Assembly (NCBI GenBank): GCA_033296885.1
Contig: MU863889.1
Location: 62,001 to 126,000 of the forward strand
From: Triangularia verruculosa
Lineage: Eukaryota; Ascomycota; Sordariomycetes; Sordariales; Podosporaceae
Direction of reading: 5' to 3'
DNA: 64,000 nucleotides
Shown here: piece after piece, positions 1 to 10,263 of the stretch
How positions within the stretch are numbered: position 1 is the stretch's first letter
Layout: each line of letters begins with the position of its first letter
Notes under the pieces: model-generated
What the model saw: only the letters and a program-made list of their open reading frames with translations
Database searches by the model: none
What the model was told of the DNA's origin: nothing
Position numbers and translations under genes: made by a program

Positions 1-558
1 CGCAGTGAGAGCTTTCCAACAACGAGCGAAACAGCTTTTGCTTCGTTAGTGGACTAGAACAAATGTAGAAATATAAGAGAGGTAGATCAAGACGGGCATA
101 GGGTTGCGGGGGGCAGCAATTTCAGAAGGCGCCAGGTGTATACTGATTAAGAACTCTGTGGGTTTACCTATCTGCTTTTAGTGGTGAAATCAACAGGCGG
201 AGCAGGATGGCACTCACGAGATCACGGCAAAGGCTCTGTAGAGCAGATCACTGGGTGGTATTCTTGGCTGTGGGTCAAACAGGTGGATGGAATGCTCTGG
301 TGGGATATAAATATGATCCTGTACGCTCTTTTGAATTTTTCCTTGGTCTTTTCCTTTTTGTTCATTCAATATCATCAGTTCAATGCATGCTTCCAGATAA
401 TTACGTGGGTTCCAAACTCAACACAACAATACGAGGAAACTCACGATGCAAGGAAACCGATAGCGGAAGCGTTCAAGATGGTGATTTGATAAAGTTATCT
501 ACAGATCCAATTCTACCAGCCTCTACCTAGGGGGAACGTGTTCGACGGACGTCCGGCT
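1..558. other. No gene recognised
   Basis: Two overlapping plus-strand open frames (181-489 and 207-530) have no start context, domain or splice support. Nothing else is seen. Confidence 0.4.
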
Positions 559-1058
559 TCAACGATCTTCAGTGTGAGAGGGTTTCGCAGTTTCCGGCAA
601 CGACCGGACCCATGACTGAATCTGTTCAGCCCCAAATCCCGAGCCGAGCGACCTTCTTACATGTGCTGGGAGCGGTCTCGTGGGTTCTGTAGAGTGGCCG
701 TATTGACTGTCGTCCATGGGGCTTGAGGCTACCTGGGAAGGGGGTGTGACAGATGTGCGATGCTTGGCATGGTGCATAGCGGAAGCGGAGCGACGGGGTG
801 GGTCTTTGTGTCTATGAAGAGGTAGTTGCGATTTATCATCGCGAGCTTTGACTGAGCGACGCCGAGATAAGGCCCAGAACGCAGCCATGATGTCAAGAAC
901 GCTGAACACGCCAACAAGAATTAGCCCGTAGGATTGTTGATTGCCCTGAATACGCGAATTGTCAGATGAGTCAAAAGAAGCTAAGAGGTGTACCATAACA
1001 TAGAGCCGATGGACATCGATGTGGGAAGAGATAGGGGACATGGAACATAACTTACCAT
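559..1058 (-). CDS. Small single-pass membrane protein, ATG-only first exon
   Basis: Function unknown; no family recognised. Exon 1 is only the start codon (1058-1056), followed directly by a GTAAGT donor. The intron is 946-1055 (110 bp, CTGAC branch, ATTCAG acceptor) and exon 2 is 945-559. The product is 129 aa. Residues about 7-27 form one hydrophobic helix, followed by a basic stretch SRRRSVKAR and a Ser/Pro/His-rich hydrophilic tail. With no signal peptide and positive charge after the helix, an N-out/C-in topology is expected. The same architecture recurs in the minus-strand genes at 13.4, 15.0, 16.8, 18.2 and 19.8 kb. The exon join is seen directly; membrane location is inference. Confidence 0.65.
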
Positions 1059-1813
1059 TGTTGGGATATCAGGTTGAATACCTATGTAACTGCTGGTGGA
1101 TCAAATAGAGGGAAGTTGTAAGAAGGTCTGTCCTGAGTAAAGGCTTCGGTTCTGACGCAGTATATGGTTGAGAGAGAACGAGGAGTTGACAGTTCAGTCA
1201 AGAGTGGTGGTTTTTGTAGACTCGCGGCACTGGGCGTGAAGCCCAAGTGAATATCTAGGTGATCAAGGAGCATCATAATGGTAGGGGCAACGCCGCTGAT
1301 TCGCGGCGAGCGAGTGAATTACTGCGGTATATTAGGACGCTATAGGAATTCTGAGTAACACTGAAGAAGCAGGATCCATGGATCTAGTCCCAGACTATCG
1401 GCGGCCTGTGGTTGCGAGGGGTGTTTGTGATGAGAATGTGGTTTCGTGTCAAAATCTTCGATCATTGCCTTACACCAACAAAACCAATGTGCCGAGCGCA
1501 TTTCTAGGTACCTATCTTAGGTACCTAGGCTTACCCGTCCTAAATAGAAAAACTAGCACTACAAAATGGGAATACAGCATTGAAAGATAGTTAATAAGCC
1601 TTAAGGAATAGTTGATAGGCCTTTTCTACTATTGACAGGAAACCCTTGACGCCGAGCCCCACTAGTGAATGACCTCACTGTTGAAAAAGCACCTGTCCAT
1701 ACCCGAATATATATGCATTCAACCTTGCGAATGTTTCCACCAAAAACAGTTTCCCGATATTAGCAATGTAGGGTAGGCGCCTATGAACTCAGATATCTAC
1801 ATTGACATGGCAA
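1059..1813. other. Intergenic; holds a truncated MITE copy
   Basis: The only structured DNA is the element fragment at 1536-1634 and clustered TAGGTACCTA-type palindromes at about 1505-1530. An open frame at 1378-1590 runs through the element and is not credible. Confidence 0.4.
1536..1634 (+). repeat. Truncated copy of the MITE-like element
   Basis: This matches the left end and first subrepeats of the copy at 16210-16417 (terminal GTCCTAAATAGAAAAACTAGCAC, then GATAGTTAATAAGCC and GATAGGCCTTTTCTACTATT). It lacks the middle and the right terminal repeat. Confidence 0.6.
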
Positions 1814-2691
1814 CTAAGCACTCGGGACATAGGTTGCCAGGGAGAAAGGTGTATGTCTTGAGCCGGGTGGTATCGGCTTGTTGGGATCGTGGTAAATGAC
1901 ATCGATTGTGGTTCGATCGTTGTCATTGTAGACTGCACGGTGTGGTCCGGGGCGGGTATTAATCTGGTATGGTGTTGAGCTGCCAGGGATGATTGCAGTA
2001 TGCGAAAGTGGCTTGTTCGCCGCCACTGGGAGCGGGGAAATTCCCATAATGTGAGGGATAGCCTGGCTGACCACGCGGAAGCTTAGGGGGTTCGGCCGCG
2101 ACCTGGGCCCTAACATCCCTAGCATAGTGCCAGTCCTTGGAGTTTGGATCTCGGTTGTTGAAGACAACGCCGTGGCAATCGTACTGGTTTTATGTTAGCC
2201 TTGGCCACTGGTAGAAAACATCCGGGCTAGGAGGTTGGGAGATTTACATATGATGAGTCTGTCGGGGTGCGTCTTGGTTGGACTTGTGGAGGGTCTGCTG
2301 GGTCTGGCACCACATTGTTGTTTGGGGGCACGTTCTTGACGCTATTGTTGGGTGGGACGTTGTTGTTGGGTGGGACATTGCTGCTGGGGGGCACGTTGCT
2401 ATTTGCGGGTACGTTGCTGCTTGGAAGTACATTGCCGTTTGGGGGTACGTTATTGTTTGAAGATCCATTGCTGGGCGCATTATTGTTTGGAAGTGCAATG
2501 TTGTTTAGGAGTCTGGCGTTGTTTGAGGGTCCATTGTTGCTCACAGGTACGGTGTTGGTCGGAGGCACGTTATTCCTCCGCCAGGCAGGGATATTGTTGT
2601 TTGGGGGTACATTATTGTTCTGAGGCAGATTCTTCCTCCGCCAGGGCGGTACATAGGTCTGCGATGGATTGTTGTTGGGTGGTACGTACAT
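1814..2691 (-). pseudogene. Asn/Pro-repeat protein with RNase T1-like domain, frame-broken
   Basis: Exon 1 (2691-2248) starts MYVPPNNN and encodes a low-complexity region of about 140 aa built from NNNVPP-like units, with two early WRR motifs (VPPWRRK, IPAWRRN). A GTAAATC donor and an AACCAG acceptor (branch GGCTAAC) join it in frame to exon 2 (2183-1814). Exon 2 resembles a guanyl-specific T1/F1-type ribonuclease: YDC at its start, a GYPSHY segment, then, one frame over, PGPHRAVYNDN and VIYHDP. Those last segments align with the Arg- and His-bearing strands of T1 enzymes. The catalytic Glu position appears to be Thr. The frame changes within about 2015-2035, so a single-base indel or an unseen splice splits the domain. 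No signal peptide is visible; the start is uncertain because upstream exons are possible. The family call is moderate. Confidence 0.5.
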
Positions 2692-3429
2692 TGTTGGACA
2701 TCTCGGATGGCGAGAAACAGCGGTGCAGGGAGAGCTAACAAATTAAGGTCGCTCTCTTCTTCACGGAACGCCTGTAAATAAAGATCAATTCTGGGACGAC
2801 TGAGCAAGCAACATGAGGACGGATGTACCCTACCTATTTATGCCACTCTAACTGCCTACTCATACACACTCCGGAAGCCGCTGGTCGGCTGCGGCAGAGA
2901 AGGACAAGAGCAGGGCTCTAAACGCCGGTCAAGCCATCTAAGGAGACGTTGGCGGTTCAAGAGGTCCAATTTTAACATCGCGGCATCCAAGATTGGGTCA
3001 TCCATGTGAGATCTAAACATGAGGGCCACCACCACGAATAAGGTGGGATGGAGAGATGCGCTTGGCGGTTAACTCTGTTTTCAGGGATAGGTTCTGCAGC
3101 CAAGTCATACATGCCTTGTTGCAGGTTCGATGTTGGCCGGGCGCCAAGCCAGGTGTTGGCGCCAGTTATGCGGCCTGTGGCTGTGTCGATGGTGGTGCTA
3201 AGTGCCCTATGCAAACGCGGCTCGGCTGCTCTCAAACTGTGCGACTACTGAGGCAGCCTAATTCCCCCAGTCCCTTCCCTGGTCCTCAACCATATGCTTA
3301 TACCTAAACCTGGACCCACCTGCCTGGCCTTGCATCAACCTCCTCATCCCAGTTTTCAGATTCTTGCCCGTTCATCACCTCACACATTGGCTTTCGGGAC
3401 TTTTCACAACCTCTAGGCATACTTGAATC
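2692..3429. other. Intergenic, no gene supported
   Basis: An 87-aa minus-strand open frame (2972-3235) has no ATG or splice context that I can connect to a gene. It could be an exon of an unmodelled gene. Confidence 0.35.
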
Positions 3430-4834
3430 ATGTCGGCGAAAATTGATCTCGGGGTTTTGAAGGACCCTGAGACAATCCAATGCGAAGCGGATATTCTCAA
3501 CATCATCGACGAAGCATTGAACTCGAGCGATGACTCTGCGACGGCGGCCGCCAAGCTGGCAGACGACCTGCGGAAATTCTTCGCCTCAGCCAACTCGGAA
3601 GACTCCGCCGATACAATGCTCTGGAACTTTTGGATGCTTCTGCTGGATGTAGTGAGGATCGTGCCCATCGAGCATCCATGGCACAATGCGATTATCGCCG
3701 CTATCAACGACTTGCGAAAAAAGGGCGGGCATGTCGTTGAACTTGAGGTGAGCGAGCAAGCTTCCCATGCGACAAAACTCAAAGAAAGCTGCTAACATTT
3801 ATTCCTTGCAGGGGCGCGCGCTGAATTGGGCTGAGCTTCCCAATCTGCGTATGTACATCTTCGACAAATGGTTTAGCCCCATCTCTGAGGACGGCTGCAC
3901 TCCAGAGGAGATCGAGATCTGGAAACGGTGGACCTCATTCGCGTCCCAGCTGTTGGATGACGAATTCATGCCCTGGATTCTTGTGGCCTACTGGGAGATA
4001 CCCGCGGCCTTGGAGACGCCTCCTTCGCAGGACGCCACCATTAGCGAGTGCAGGCTTTGGGCAGCAACCGAGTGGCTCACTCATTGTGCGCAACCTCTAT
4101 ACAAAGATATGCGTGCCGCAGACGCCTTGAATGAGCAGTCGAAAGAATCAGTTTCTGGCACGACCGGCGATGATATTCCTCTGGAAATTAGGCGATGGGA
4201 AGTGTGGAGATCAAAGCTTGCTGAACTGGCGAGCAAGGAATCTCAAGTCGAGGCTGTTGTTGGAGATAGTGCGGGGGAGGGTGGTGATGACGCGGAGCAG
4301 CCAACCCCCAACGCATATTTATCCCGCATTCAACGGGCAATCGCTGCAATGGACGCTGCGAGTAACATCGCCTCAGGAACAGATTCGACAGGGGAGGTAC
4401 AGGATGCAGCAGTGAGGGGAGGTGACGCAGCGGCGGGTGATGAGGTAGCACCAGGATGCGAGGGGGCGTCAAGAAGTGAGGTACTGTCCGGAGACAGCAT
4501 AGTCTCAGCATGGGAGATAGAGAAGGGTAGCGAAGAAGAGAAAGGTAAAGAAGGCAAGAAGGACGATCATCGAGAGGATGCCACCGCAGCTGAAAAGGCC
4601 GCTGAGCCAGAGGACGCCGATCTGATGGGGCAGGGCAGCGAGACAGGGAGGGCGGACGAGATAGAGAAGACTGACGAGAAGAAAAATGCGGTGGAGATGG
4701 AGAAGACGGATGGGACAACGAAGGCAGGTGAGGAAGGCTATGGCGATGAGAGAGGGAAGGACGATGAGGAAGGGGATATAGAAATGGAGAGGGCATCCGA
4801 GGTATGTTACATGAGAACGGCTGGCACATTTTGA
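3430..4834 (+). CDS. DUF3632-like protein with acidic C-terminal tail
   Basis: Two exons: 3430-3747 and 3812-4834. The intron 3748-3811 (64 bp) has GTGAGC donor, GCTAAC branch and TTGCAG acceptor, phase 0. The product is 446 aa. The first ~250 residues resemble fungal DUF3632 proteins: an N-terminal helical part with an LWNFWMLLLDVV segment, a W-x-x-LP motif (NWAELPNLR) just after the junction, several conserved Trp, then NAYLSRIQRAI. The last ~200 residues are Glu/Lys/Asp-rich and disordered. The function of the family is unknown; the protein is probably cytosolic or nuclear. A good GTATGT donor sits at 4802, 30 bp before the stop, so an alternative 3' exon is possible. Confidence 0.7.
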
Positions 4835-5423
4835 AACAAGCCAAGAAACTGGAAACGTAGGTAGTGTGGGCTTCGCCCGCTGGATCCACGAGCCGCCGTT
4901 CATGTGATAGGTAATCAGTTGTAGAGTCGCGTAGAGGTATAGAATAACAGCCCTGTTTTGAAGGCTTTACTAGGTACATGGTACATGCCGGATCTCGTTT
5001 CCCAGGCTTTTTTGTCTCGACCACCGCGGCTCAAGCTACCAACCTTGGCCTATGATTTTTACCATCTTAATCAATCGATTTTGAATGTGATGTATTGGTG
5101 TATCTCGTCAACGCCACAATCATCATAAGAACGAAACGAGCAAAGACCTCGTTACGAACGACAACGATGGGCTCTTCAAGTGATCTCCTGATTCCGCTGT
5201 CCTATTACAATCAAATTGCAAAGCCTCGGAGTCGAAAACAGTCTTTGTCATCCTCAGTCCAGCAAAGTCGGCCAAAACCTTTGACCACCATACCGTTGAG
5301 CCTTGTGACTTCGTCGGAACCACTTCCTGAAGTCACCTGATCTCTCTCAGGATATTGTCTTCAGGTATCGCTTCAACTGGCATCCATCTCACCTTTCCAT
5401 CCCAATCCTCATCTCCCCATCAC
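4835..5423. other. Intergenic, no gene supported
   Basis: Small plus-strand open frames (5095-5340, 5355-5615) are compositionally simple. The second is antisense to the repeat gene that follows. Confidence 0.4.
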
Positions 5424-5879
5424 CTAATGCCCCCCCTGTCGCCCGGCAGAGCAACAAGCGGCGCCGTGGTCAGAAAAGCAACACCCAGCGTTATCACTGA
5501 AACAACAAGCCTTATGATCACTGCAGCAACAAGCCTCGTTGTCGCTAAAACAACAACCGCCCCTCTTGCTGAAACAGCACCCCTCATAATCACTGCAGCA
5601 GCAACCCCCATTTGATGAGAAGAGGCAGCCCCCGGTTGATGAGCACAGGCAGCCGGGTTGGGCTTGGTATTTCGCGTAGCGATCCTCGCAGGGTGGGGTG
5701 GAAGGGTTCATTGGTTGCTGGGGTTGATAGCCATCTTGCGAGGAAGGGGGTTGTTCAAGTTGTGGTTGAGGGTAGGGATAGGCGCTGGATTCGTAGGATG
5801 GAGGGGGTGATGAGGGTATGTCTACTTCGTTGTGGGTGTCCCTGAAGGGATCGTTGGGGGCTTTTGAGTGCGTGGTCAT
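5424..5879 (-). CDS. Cys-rich octapeptide-repeat protein
   Basis: A single exon of 151 aa; no known family recognised. Residues 1-76 are polar, Pro/Gln/Tyr-rich and contain a PPPSYE motif at residues 25-30, typical of WW-domain or arrestin-type adaptor ligands. Residues 77-140 are eight head-to-tail octapeptides with consensus C-C-F-S-D-x-x-[GA] (for example CCFSDNEA and CCFSDHGA). The first two units carry a single leading Cys followed by Leu. The protein ends ACCSAGRQGGH. No signal peptide or clear TM helix is present, so the cysteines would be cytosolic. They could be palmitoylated (membrane anchoring) or metal-binding; both are inference. The regular 24-bp DNA period argues for a recent tandem expansion. 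Confidence 0.6.
   Translation of the reverse strand: MTTHSKAPNDPFRDTHNEVDIPSSPPPSYESSAYPYPQPQLEQPPSSQDGYQPQQPMNPSTPPCEDRYAKYQAQPGCLCSSTGGCLFSSNGGCCCSDYEGCCFSKRGGCCFSDNEACCCSDHKACCFSDNAGCCFSDHGAACCSAGRQGGH
5460..5651 (-). repeat. 24-bp coding tandem repeat, 8 units
   Basis: This is the DNA encoding the eight Cys-rich octapeptides. Each unit is 24 bp, and the Cys-Cys and Ser-Asp codons are most conserved. Confidence 0.75.
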
Positions 5880-6322
5880 GGCTGTTTAGAATTGGGATTG
5901 ATGTTTAAGAAGCGATGACGAGATGCTGGACGATGCCAGTGAATGATCAATGGCTGGAAATCAAAGGTGATAAAAGGCATTCAAAAATCAGGGAACGTGA
6001 TTCAGCATGGCTTTTGCAGTGCTCGAGGCAGCCCATCGCCTGACAGCAGCGAATGCAGCTCGTCGTTTGACCAATCAGATGCAGAAAGCCCCAACCGACC
6101 AAGAGCTTGGACGCGTCAGCTTGTCCATCACATAATCGGATGAATGTTTAGCCGTCTGACTCTTCTTAGGTCCATTAACATACCTAGGTTCTGGAGTTGA
6201 AGTTGAGACTTAGCTTGATGAGGTGATGAGGTGATTGTACAGTTCGAGAAAAAACATCAGCAAATGAGAAAAGACGATGCACCGCACTGAATTTCCTACC
6301 AAAAGTACCTACAGGTACCTAC
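5880..6322. other. Intergenic, no gene supported
   Basis: A 66-aa plus-strand frame (5943-6143) is unsupported. Near 6300-6330 there is a run of TACCTACAGGTACCTACC palindromic motifs. Confidence 0.4.
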
Positions 6323-7552
6323 CTACTCCGGAATTGACCCTTTCCTAACAGTTTCCTTCATCTCATATCCGCCCTCTTCATCACTCATGCTTCTTTTCCC
6401 ATGGCTGTACGTCGAAGTCACTTCCACTTCATCAACACAGCATATGCGTCCTGGGTCACGGCCACTGTCCGATCCCAAAATCCTTCTATCACTTTTATCA
6501 TCTCCGCCAGCGGGCCGCTCCTCCTCCCTATTTCCCTCTACCTTGACCGTGGTGACGACCCCACTCCGATTGGCACCGTACTGGGGCGTTGTACTGTGGT
6601 AATATTGTCTTTCTTGTGTTCGGACAGAGGTGCGCACCTCGTTAAACAGCACGCGCATCGCCGGTATGGAGGCGGCCATGATGGTGACCGAGATCTCCGC
6701 GGTGTCGTAGATGTTGAGCTGGGCGGTATAGAACGAGTCCATCTTGAGGAGATTTTGAAGCGAGACGGTTTTGAGAATGGCCATAATCGCGGCACTATAG
6801 CAGTGAAGATAAGTCAGAGACCTCTTGGTGAAGGCAGACGGGAGAGAAAGAAGAAAAAACACAGACATGAACCCCATGCTCATAGCAATGCCCACGCCCA
6901 TCTTCTCCTTGGTCCGCATGTGCAGCTTGGAGATGATCATCCAGGGCAACAGGGCCAAGAGAAGATCGCAAAAAGCCGAGTATGCCCCGGACACATACGC
7001 AAGCACGACTGAGACGTTGAACGGATGGCATGTTCCCTCGGCGCTCAGATCCCACGTCCTGTGGATTGGCGTGCACAAGAGCCAGGGAACCATAGCAGTG
7101 AGGCCGAAGGCGATGTTCATGCTGATGATGATGAACCATACGCCCCATCTGGTCCATCCATCGACGAAGCGCAGCATGGTGATGGCGAAAGCGGTTTTGC
7201 TCCAGGACATGGCAGTGATGGTAAGGGTTGCGCGCGTCATCATGAGGAGGAGCTCTTTGATGGAGGGTATTGGGCTGACCCCGGGCTTGTCCCATGGATG
7301 CTTGCCGTAGCCCGTGTCTGTCATCAGCGCCGTCATCAAGCAGGTAGCCACTAGATGGATAATCTGTGATGCGATCAAGAAGTGGTCATCCCACCATAGC
7401 CGCCTGCTGCCGATCAGCTTGCAATAGATTCTTGTGCCTAGAAACAACCCCGCCATACACCACAGCGTCCAACCGACGGCGAGGAGCTGGGGTCCGGCAT
7501 CGTCGTGAGGAAGGAGGGCCGGGTCGCCGTAGTCGATCACTGGCGGTTCCAT
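6323..7552 (-). CDS. Rhodopsin-domain (PTH11-like) integral membrane protein
   Basis: The start is the ATG at 7552 (MEPPVIDYGDP); the open frame extends upstream only through non-ATG codons. The protein has seven predicted helices with the family's usual landmarks: a first helix with GTRIYCK at its end, RRLWWDDHF, a TGYGKHPWD loop, a long SWSKTAFAITMLRF helix, and WDLSAEGTC before helix 5. The C-terminal tail is charged and likely cytosolic. A 45-bp stretch at 6795-6839 (GT...TATAG, CTGAC branch) interrupts the helix 5-6 region and is a multiple of three. I read it as an intron that stays in frame if retained (394 aa spliced, 409 unspliced). Homologues are fungal membrane proteins, some acting as GPCR-like sensors; no ligand can be inferred. 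Confidence 0.8.
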   Translation of the reverse strand: MEPPVIDYGDPALLPHDDAGPQLLAVGWTLWCMAGLFLGTRIYCKLIGSRRLWWDDHFLIASQIIHLVATCLMTALMTDTGYGKHPWDKPGVSPIPSIKELLLMMTRATLTITAMSWSKTAFAITMLRFVDGWTRWGVWFIIISMNIAFGLTAMVPWLLCTPIHRTWDLSAEGTCHPFNVSVVLAYVSGAYSAFCDLLLALLPWMIISKLHMRTKEKMGVGIAMSMGFMSVFFLLSLPSAFTKRSLTYLHCYSAAIMAILKTVSLQNLLKMDSFYTAQLNIYDTAEISVTIMAASIPAMRVLFNEVRTSVRTQERQYYHSTTPQYGANRSGVVTTVKVEGNREEERPAGGDDKSDRRILGSDSGRDPGRICCVDEVEVTSTYSHGKRSMSDEEGGYEMKETVRKGSIPE

Positions 7553-8519
7553 CGCGGTGTCCCCAAGTGCTTCCGTTGTTGCAGTGGTAGATCGTTTGGG
7601 CGTTTGGGATTTGCAAGTCGCCACTGCCAAGGGGCTTCGAGCTACGTGCTTGACAGAATCCGGGGAAGGTCACATTGAAGATCGAGGTTGGAGATCGTTC
7701 AATTCCCCAGGGGCATTGGATCTGTAATATGGAGCCTGCCCATCCCATGGGAAGGGAGGTAGTGGACGCTAGACCCGAACCATCGGCGCCGGTTTGCGCA
7801 CAGAGCATTCGAATCTGCAATGATCTTCAACGACGGCAGGCACTAAAACCCGACACACCTCACACACAGACGCACACCTGCTGTCGAATAGGTAGTTGAC
7901 GTTTGGCTTCCCTGGTAGCGAGAGCTGTTCTTACATAAGCGACGCGGGTCGTAGAGTTATCACTTCGGCCCCAGTGGAGCGCTTAAGTTGGCAACCCCAA
8001 TGTGCATTCGCACTGACCCACATACGGCCCCGTGCACACTTATACTCGCCGGGCACGCGTCTGGCAAGAGACCCCGGAGCAAAGACCTCAGACCAAATTC
8101 CCGGACTGACACCTACCTAGTCCGGAAAGCGACTGACCTTCCGACTCATACAATCGTTCACACGTCCTTTCAAGAGGTGTACACAGGTAGGTACGGCATC
8201 CTTGATAGGGCCTCAGGCTGGTAGACTCTCTGAAATAGGTGTGCGTCGCTACAGGTATCCGTACCAATGAGATGAGAAACGACCAAAGGGCAAGAGGACA
8301 ATTCCCGAAGGCTTCTATCAGATCACTGAACCTGGTAGCCACCCAAAGATAGACACTTTGGTAAAGGCATAGGGAAACCTTCATTTATACAAGATCTGGT
8401 TACCTCTACACTCTTCGATGTTCGATGTCTTGAAGATAAGTACAGGACAACCTTCACTACCTATCCGATCATCTGCTTCAACGCGCCGAAGTGTCTATCC
8501 AGGTACCTAGTCTCAGTTG
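7553..8519. other. Intergenic, no gene supported
   Basis: This is probably the 5' region of the rhodopsin-domain gene. It holds only small unsupported frames and scattered AGGTAGGTAC/ACCTACCTAG motifs. Confidence 0.4.
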
Positions 8520-9113
8520 TTACTCTCCCCTGAACACACCCTCCCTCATCACCCTTGGCCCCGAACCCTCCGGATTCCTCCAATACAATAATAGTGCCTT
8601 AGCAGCCTGCTCAGCACTTCCATCTTTGACGATCCCTGCCTCTTCCAGATCCTTCATGATAACCGTCAGCCAGAACCGGCACCCCTCCCATTCCGGTGAA
8701 AAGTTGAACGCATTCCTCCCCTTGTCATTGATCAGCTTGGCAATGGCGGCAACAGTGATATCGCTCTTGAGAGGGGTGTAAGAGAAGGCATGCAAGGTTT
8801 CGTCGGTGTAAGCCACGCCAGGTAGGGAGGATGCTTCGATCTTTCCCCGTAGACCGTCGGTGCCATAGCCAGGAGCCATGTCCAGCATGATGCTTGAGTC
8901 GGGGGCAATTTGAAGACAGAGAACCCAGTGGCTGGTGGGCGGCTCCCCATTCTCGTCGCCCTCGTTCAAGTCGTTGCGCAGACAACAGAGGTGGATAGTG
9001 GAAACTGTGGCGGTCAGGGAGCTGTCGGAGGGGGCAAGGTTTGACAGGTCCCAATTGTCTCCTAGGTCTACTGGCTCCTGAGCTGAAGTATCGGGTGAAG
9101 CGGAGTTTGACAT
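8520..9113 (-). CDS. DUF7770 family protein
   Basis: Single exon, 197 aa, ATG at 9113. It shows the features I associate with fungal DUF7770 proteins: an N-terminal TVSTIHLCCLRN strand, GEPPTSHWVL, a MLDMAPGYGTDG segment, the VAAIAKLINDKGRNAFNFSPEWEGCRFW core, and the DLEEAG...ALLLYWRNPEG...MREGVF end. Molecular function is unknown. It is co-directional with, and 244 bp downstream of, the APH pseudogene. A truncated relative lies at 10880-11134, next to the intact APH gene. Confidence 0.75.
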   Translation of the reverse strand: MSNSASPDTSAQEPVDLGDNWDLSNLAPSDSSLTATVSTIHLCCLRNDLNEGDENGEPPTSHWVLCLQIAPDSSIMLDMAPGYGTDGLRGKIEASSLPGVAYTDETLHAFSYTPLKSDITVAAIAKLINDKGRNAFNFSPEWEGCRFWLTVIMKDLEEAGIVKDGSAEQAAKALLLYWRNPEGSGPRVMREGVFRGE

Positions 9114-9357
9114 GGTCAGGTTGAAGCGTACCTGTAGGTGTGCAATGGGCTGATTGCCGCGTGTTGTGATCTAAGGGAGAAGTTTCCATTGAGAGGGTGT
9201 GAATTTGTTGGCCAGGTAGGTAGCTTTTGGGTGTCGTCTAACTAGCCAATCGGAGGCTTACAAGTCACATGTGAGGAGTGGTGACTAGGATCTGGGCCAT
9301 GTCAGAGACGTTTGGGGGAAGATGAAAAACACACGCCTGATGCAGCCTCTAGGGACA

Positions 9358-10263
9358 TCAGTCGTCTACTTTCTTCTGCGACGGCGTCACTCCCGCCTTG
9401 ATGTTAAATCGCCGCGCAGCAGGAAAACGACCGGCCTTCCTATGGATCTCTCTGAGCATAATCCTTTCCTTTTCATACCAGCCAGCGGCGATCCAACAGA
9501 ACAACTTCCATCTGAGTTCGCCAAACCAGCCCCAGTGAGAAGGAATCCTGAAATTGCGCATTCCAGCATACTCAAAGCATCTGGGATAATAGCCGGCCTT
9601 ATCCCAGTCGATAAGCCACAAGTTGCTTGTCGCTTCTTCGAGGATGATATTGCGCGGTGCCAAGTCAGTGTGGGTGAAAGCTAGGCTTGCCTCGGGTGTG
9701 GTCGGTCCAGCGCATGCCGCTTTGTGTTGCTCAACAGTTTTGCTTGCTTCCCTGCGAAAGTTGACCAGGTTGTGCCAGAAATTGACAATGGATGAAATCA
9801 CGGCGGGTGATGCCTTGGCAGGCACGCCATAGTATTCCTCCAACCAAAGAGACCGACATATGCCGGTCCCAAGAGAGCCAGCGGTTGGGCTTGTGATGCT
9901 TCTCATCCGGCTGACCATGCTCCGCAGCTGGAAGGCCAGCCTGATTGTGGAGAGCCACCCGAGGTTGGCCCAGCATTCTTCCAGCGTCGGCCCGTGAATG
10001 CGCTGGGTGATGCATTCGGTGCGTACCGAATTGAGTATGGGAACAAGACGTTTGATAGAGGGAGTCCTGATGCCAGGATTACGCGCCCTAGTGATCGCGC
10101 TAACAACATCATCCAGTTCCTCCTTGTCTTATGGCTTGGTGAAGTAGAGATTGGTGAAAGGAAGCGCGTTGGGAAACTCGGTGGCTACGCGACTTGGGTC
10201 CATGCGCGCCTGGCCAATGCGCTCGGCGAGTTCCTTGTCATCGAGGACATGGACGGGATCCAT
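9358..10263 (-). pseudogene. Aminoglycoside-phosphotransferase-fold protein, nonsense-disrupted
   Basis: One continuous reading frame of 302 codons from an ATG at 10263 (MDPVHVLDDKELAER) to the stop at 9358, broken once by TAA at 10129-10131. Sequence on both sides is characteristic of a fungal APH subfamily: ATEFPNALPFTNLYFTKP before the stop, then RARNPGIRTPSIKRL, the substrate loop CITQRIHGPTLEECWANLGW, the Brenner motif HTDLAPRNIIL and DWDKAGYYP. All catalytic-loop residues after the stop are present. No sound intron removes the stop: the only nearby acceptor-like site is ATAAG with no branch or donor in phase. TAA could derive from CAA by C-to-T at a CpA, the RIP-preferred site (inference). 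Homologues begin further upstream, so N-terminal exons may be missing here. Confidence 0.65.

Noticed and set aside
181..530. Two overlapping frames at the window start
   Set aside because: Different frames over the same DNA, no domain, no splice sites.
2267..2738. Leu/Gly-rich and Cys/Trp-rich plus-strand frames
   Set aside because: Antisense translations of the NNNVPP repeat; the periodicity alone keeps the frame open.
3748..3811. Separate genes for the two DUF3632 segments
   Set aside because: A 64-bp intron with donor, branch and acceptor joins them in phase 0.
4188..5024. 278-aa minus-strand Ser/Pro/His-rich frame
   Set aside because: Antisense to the acidic tail of the DUF3632 gene; composition is the mirror of Glu/Lys codons.
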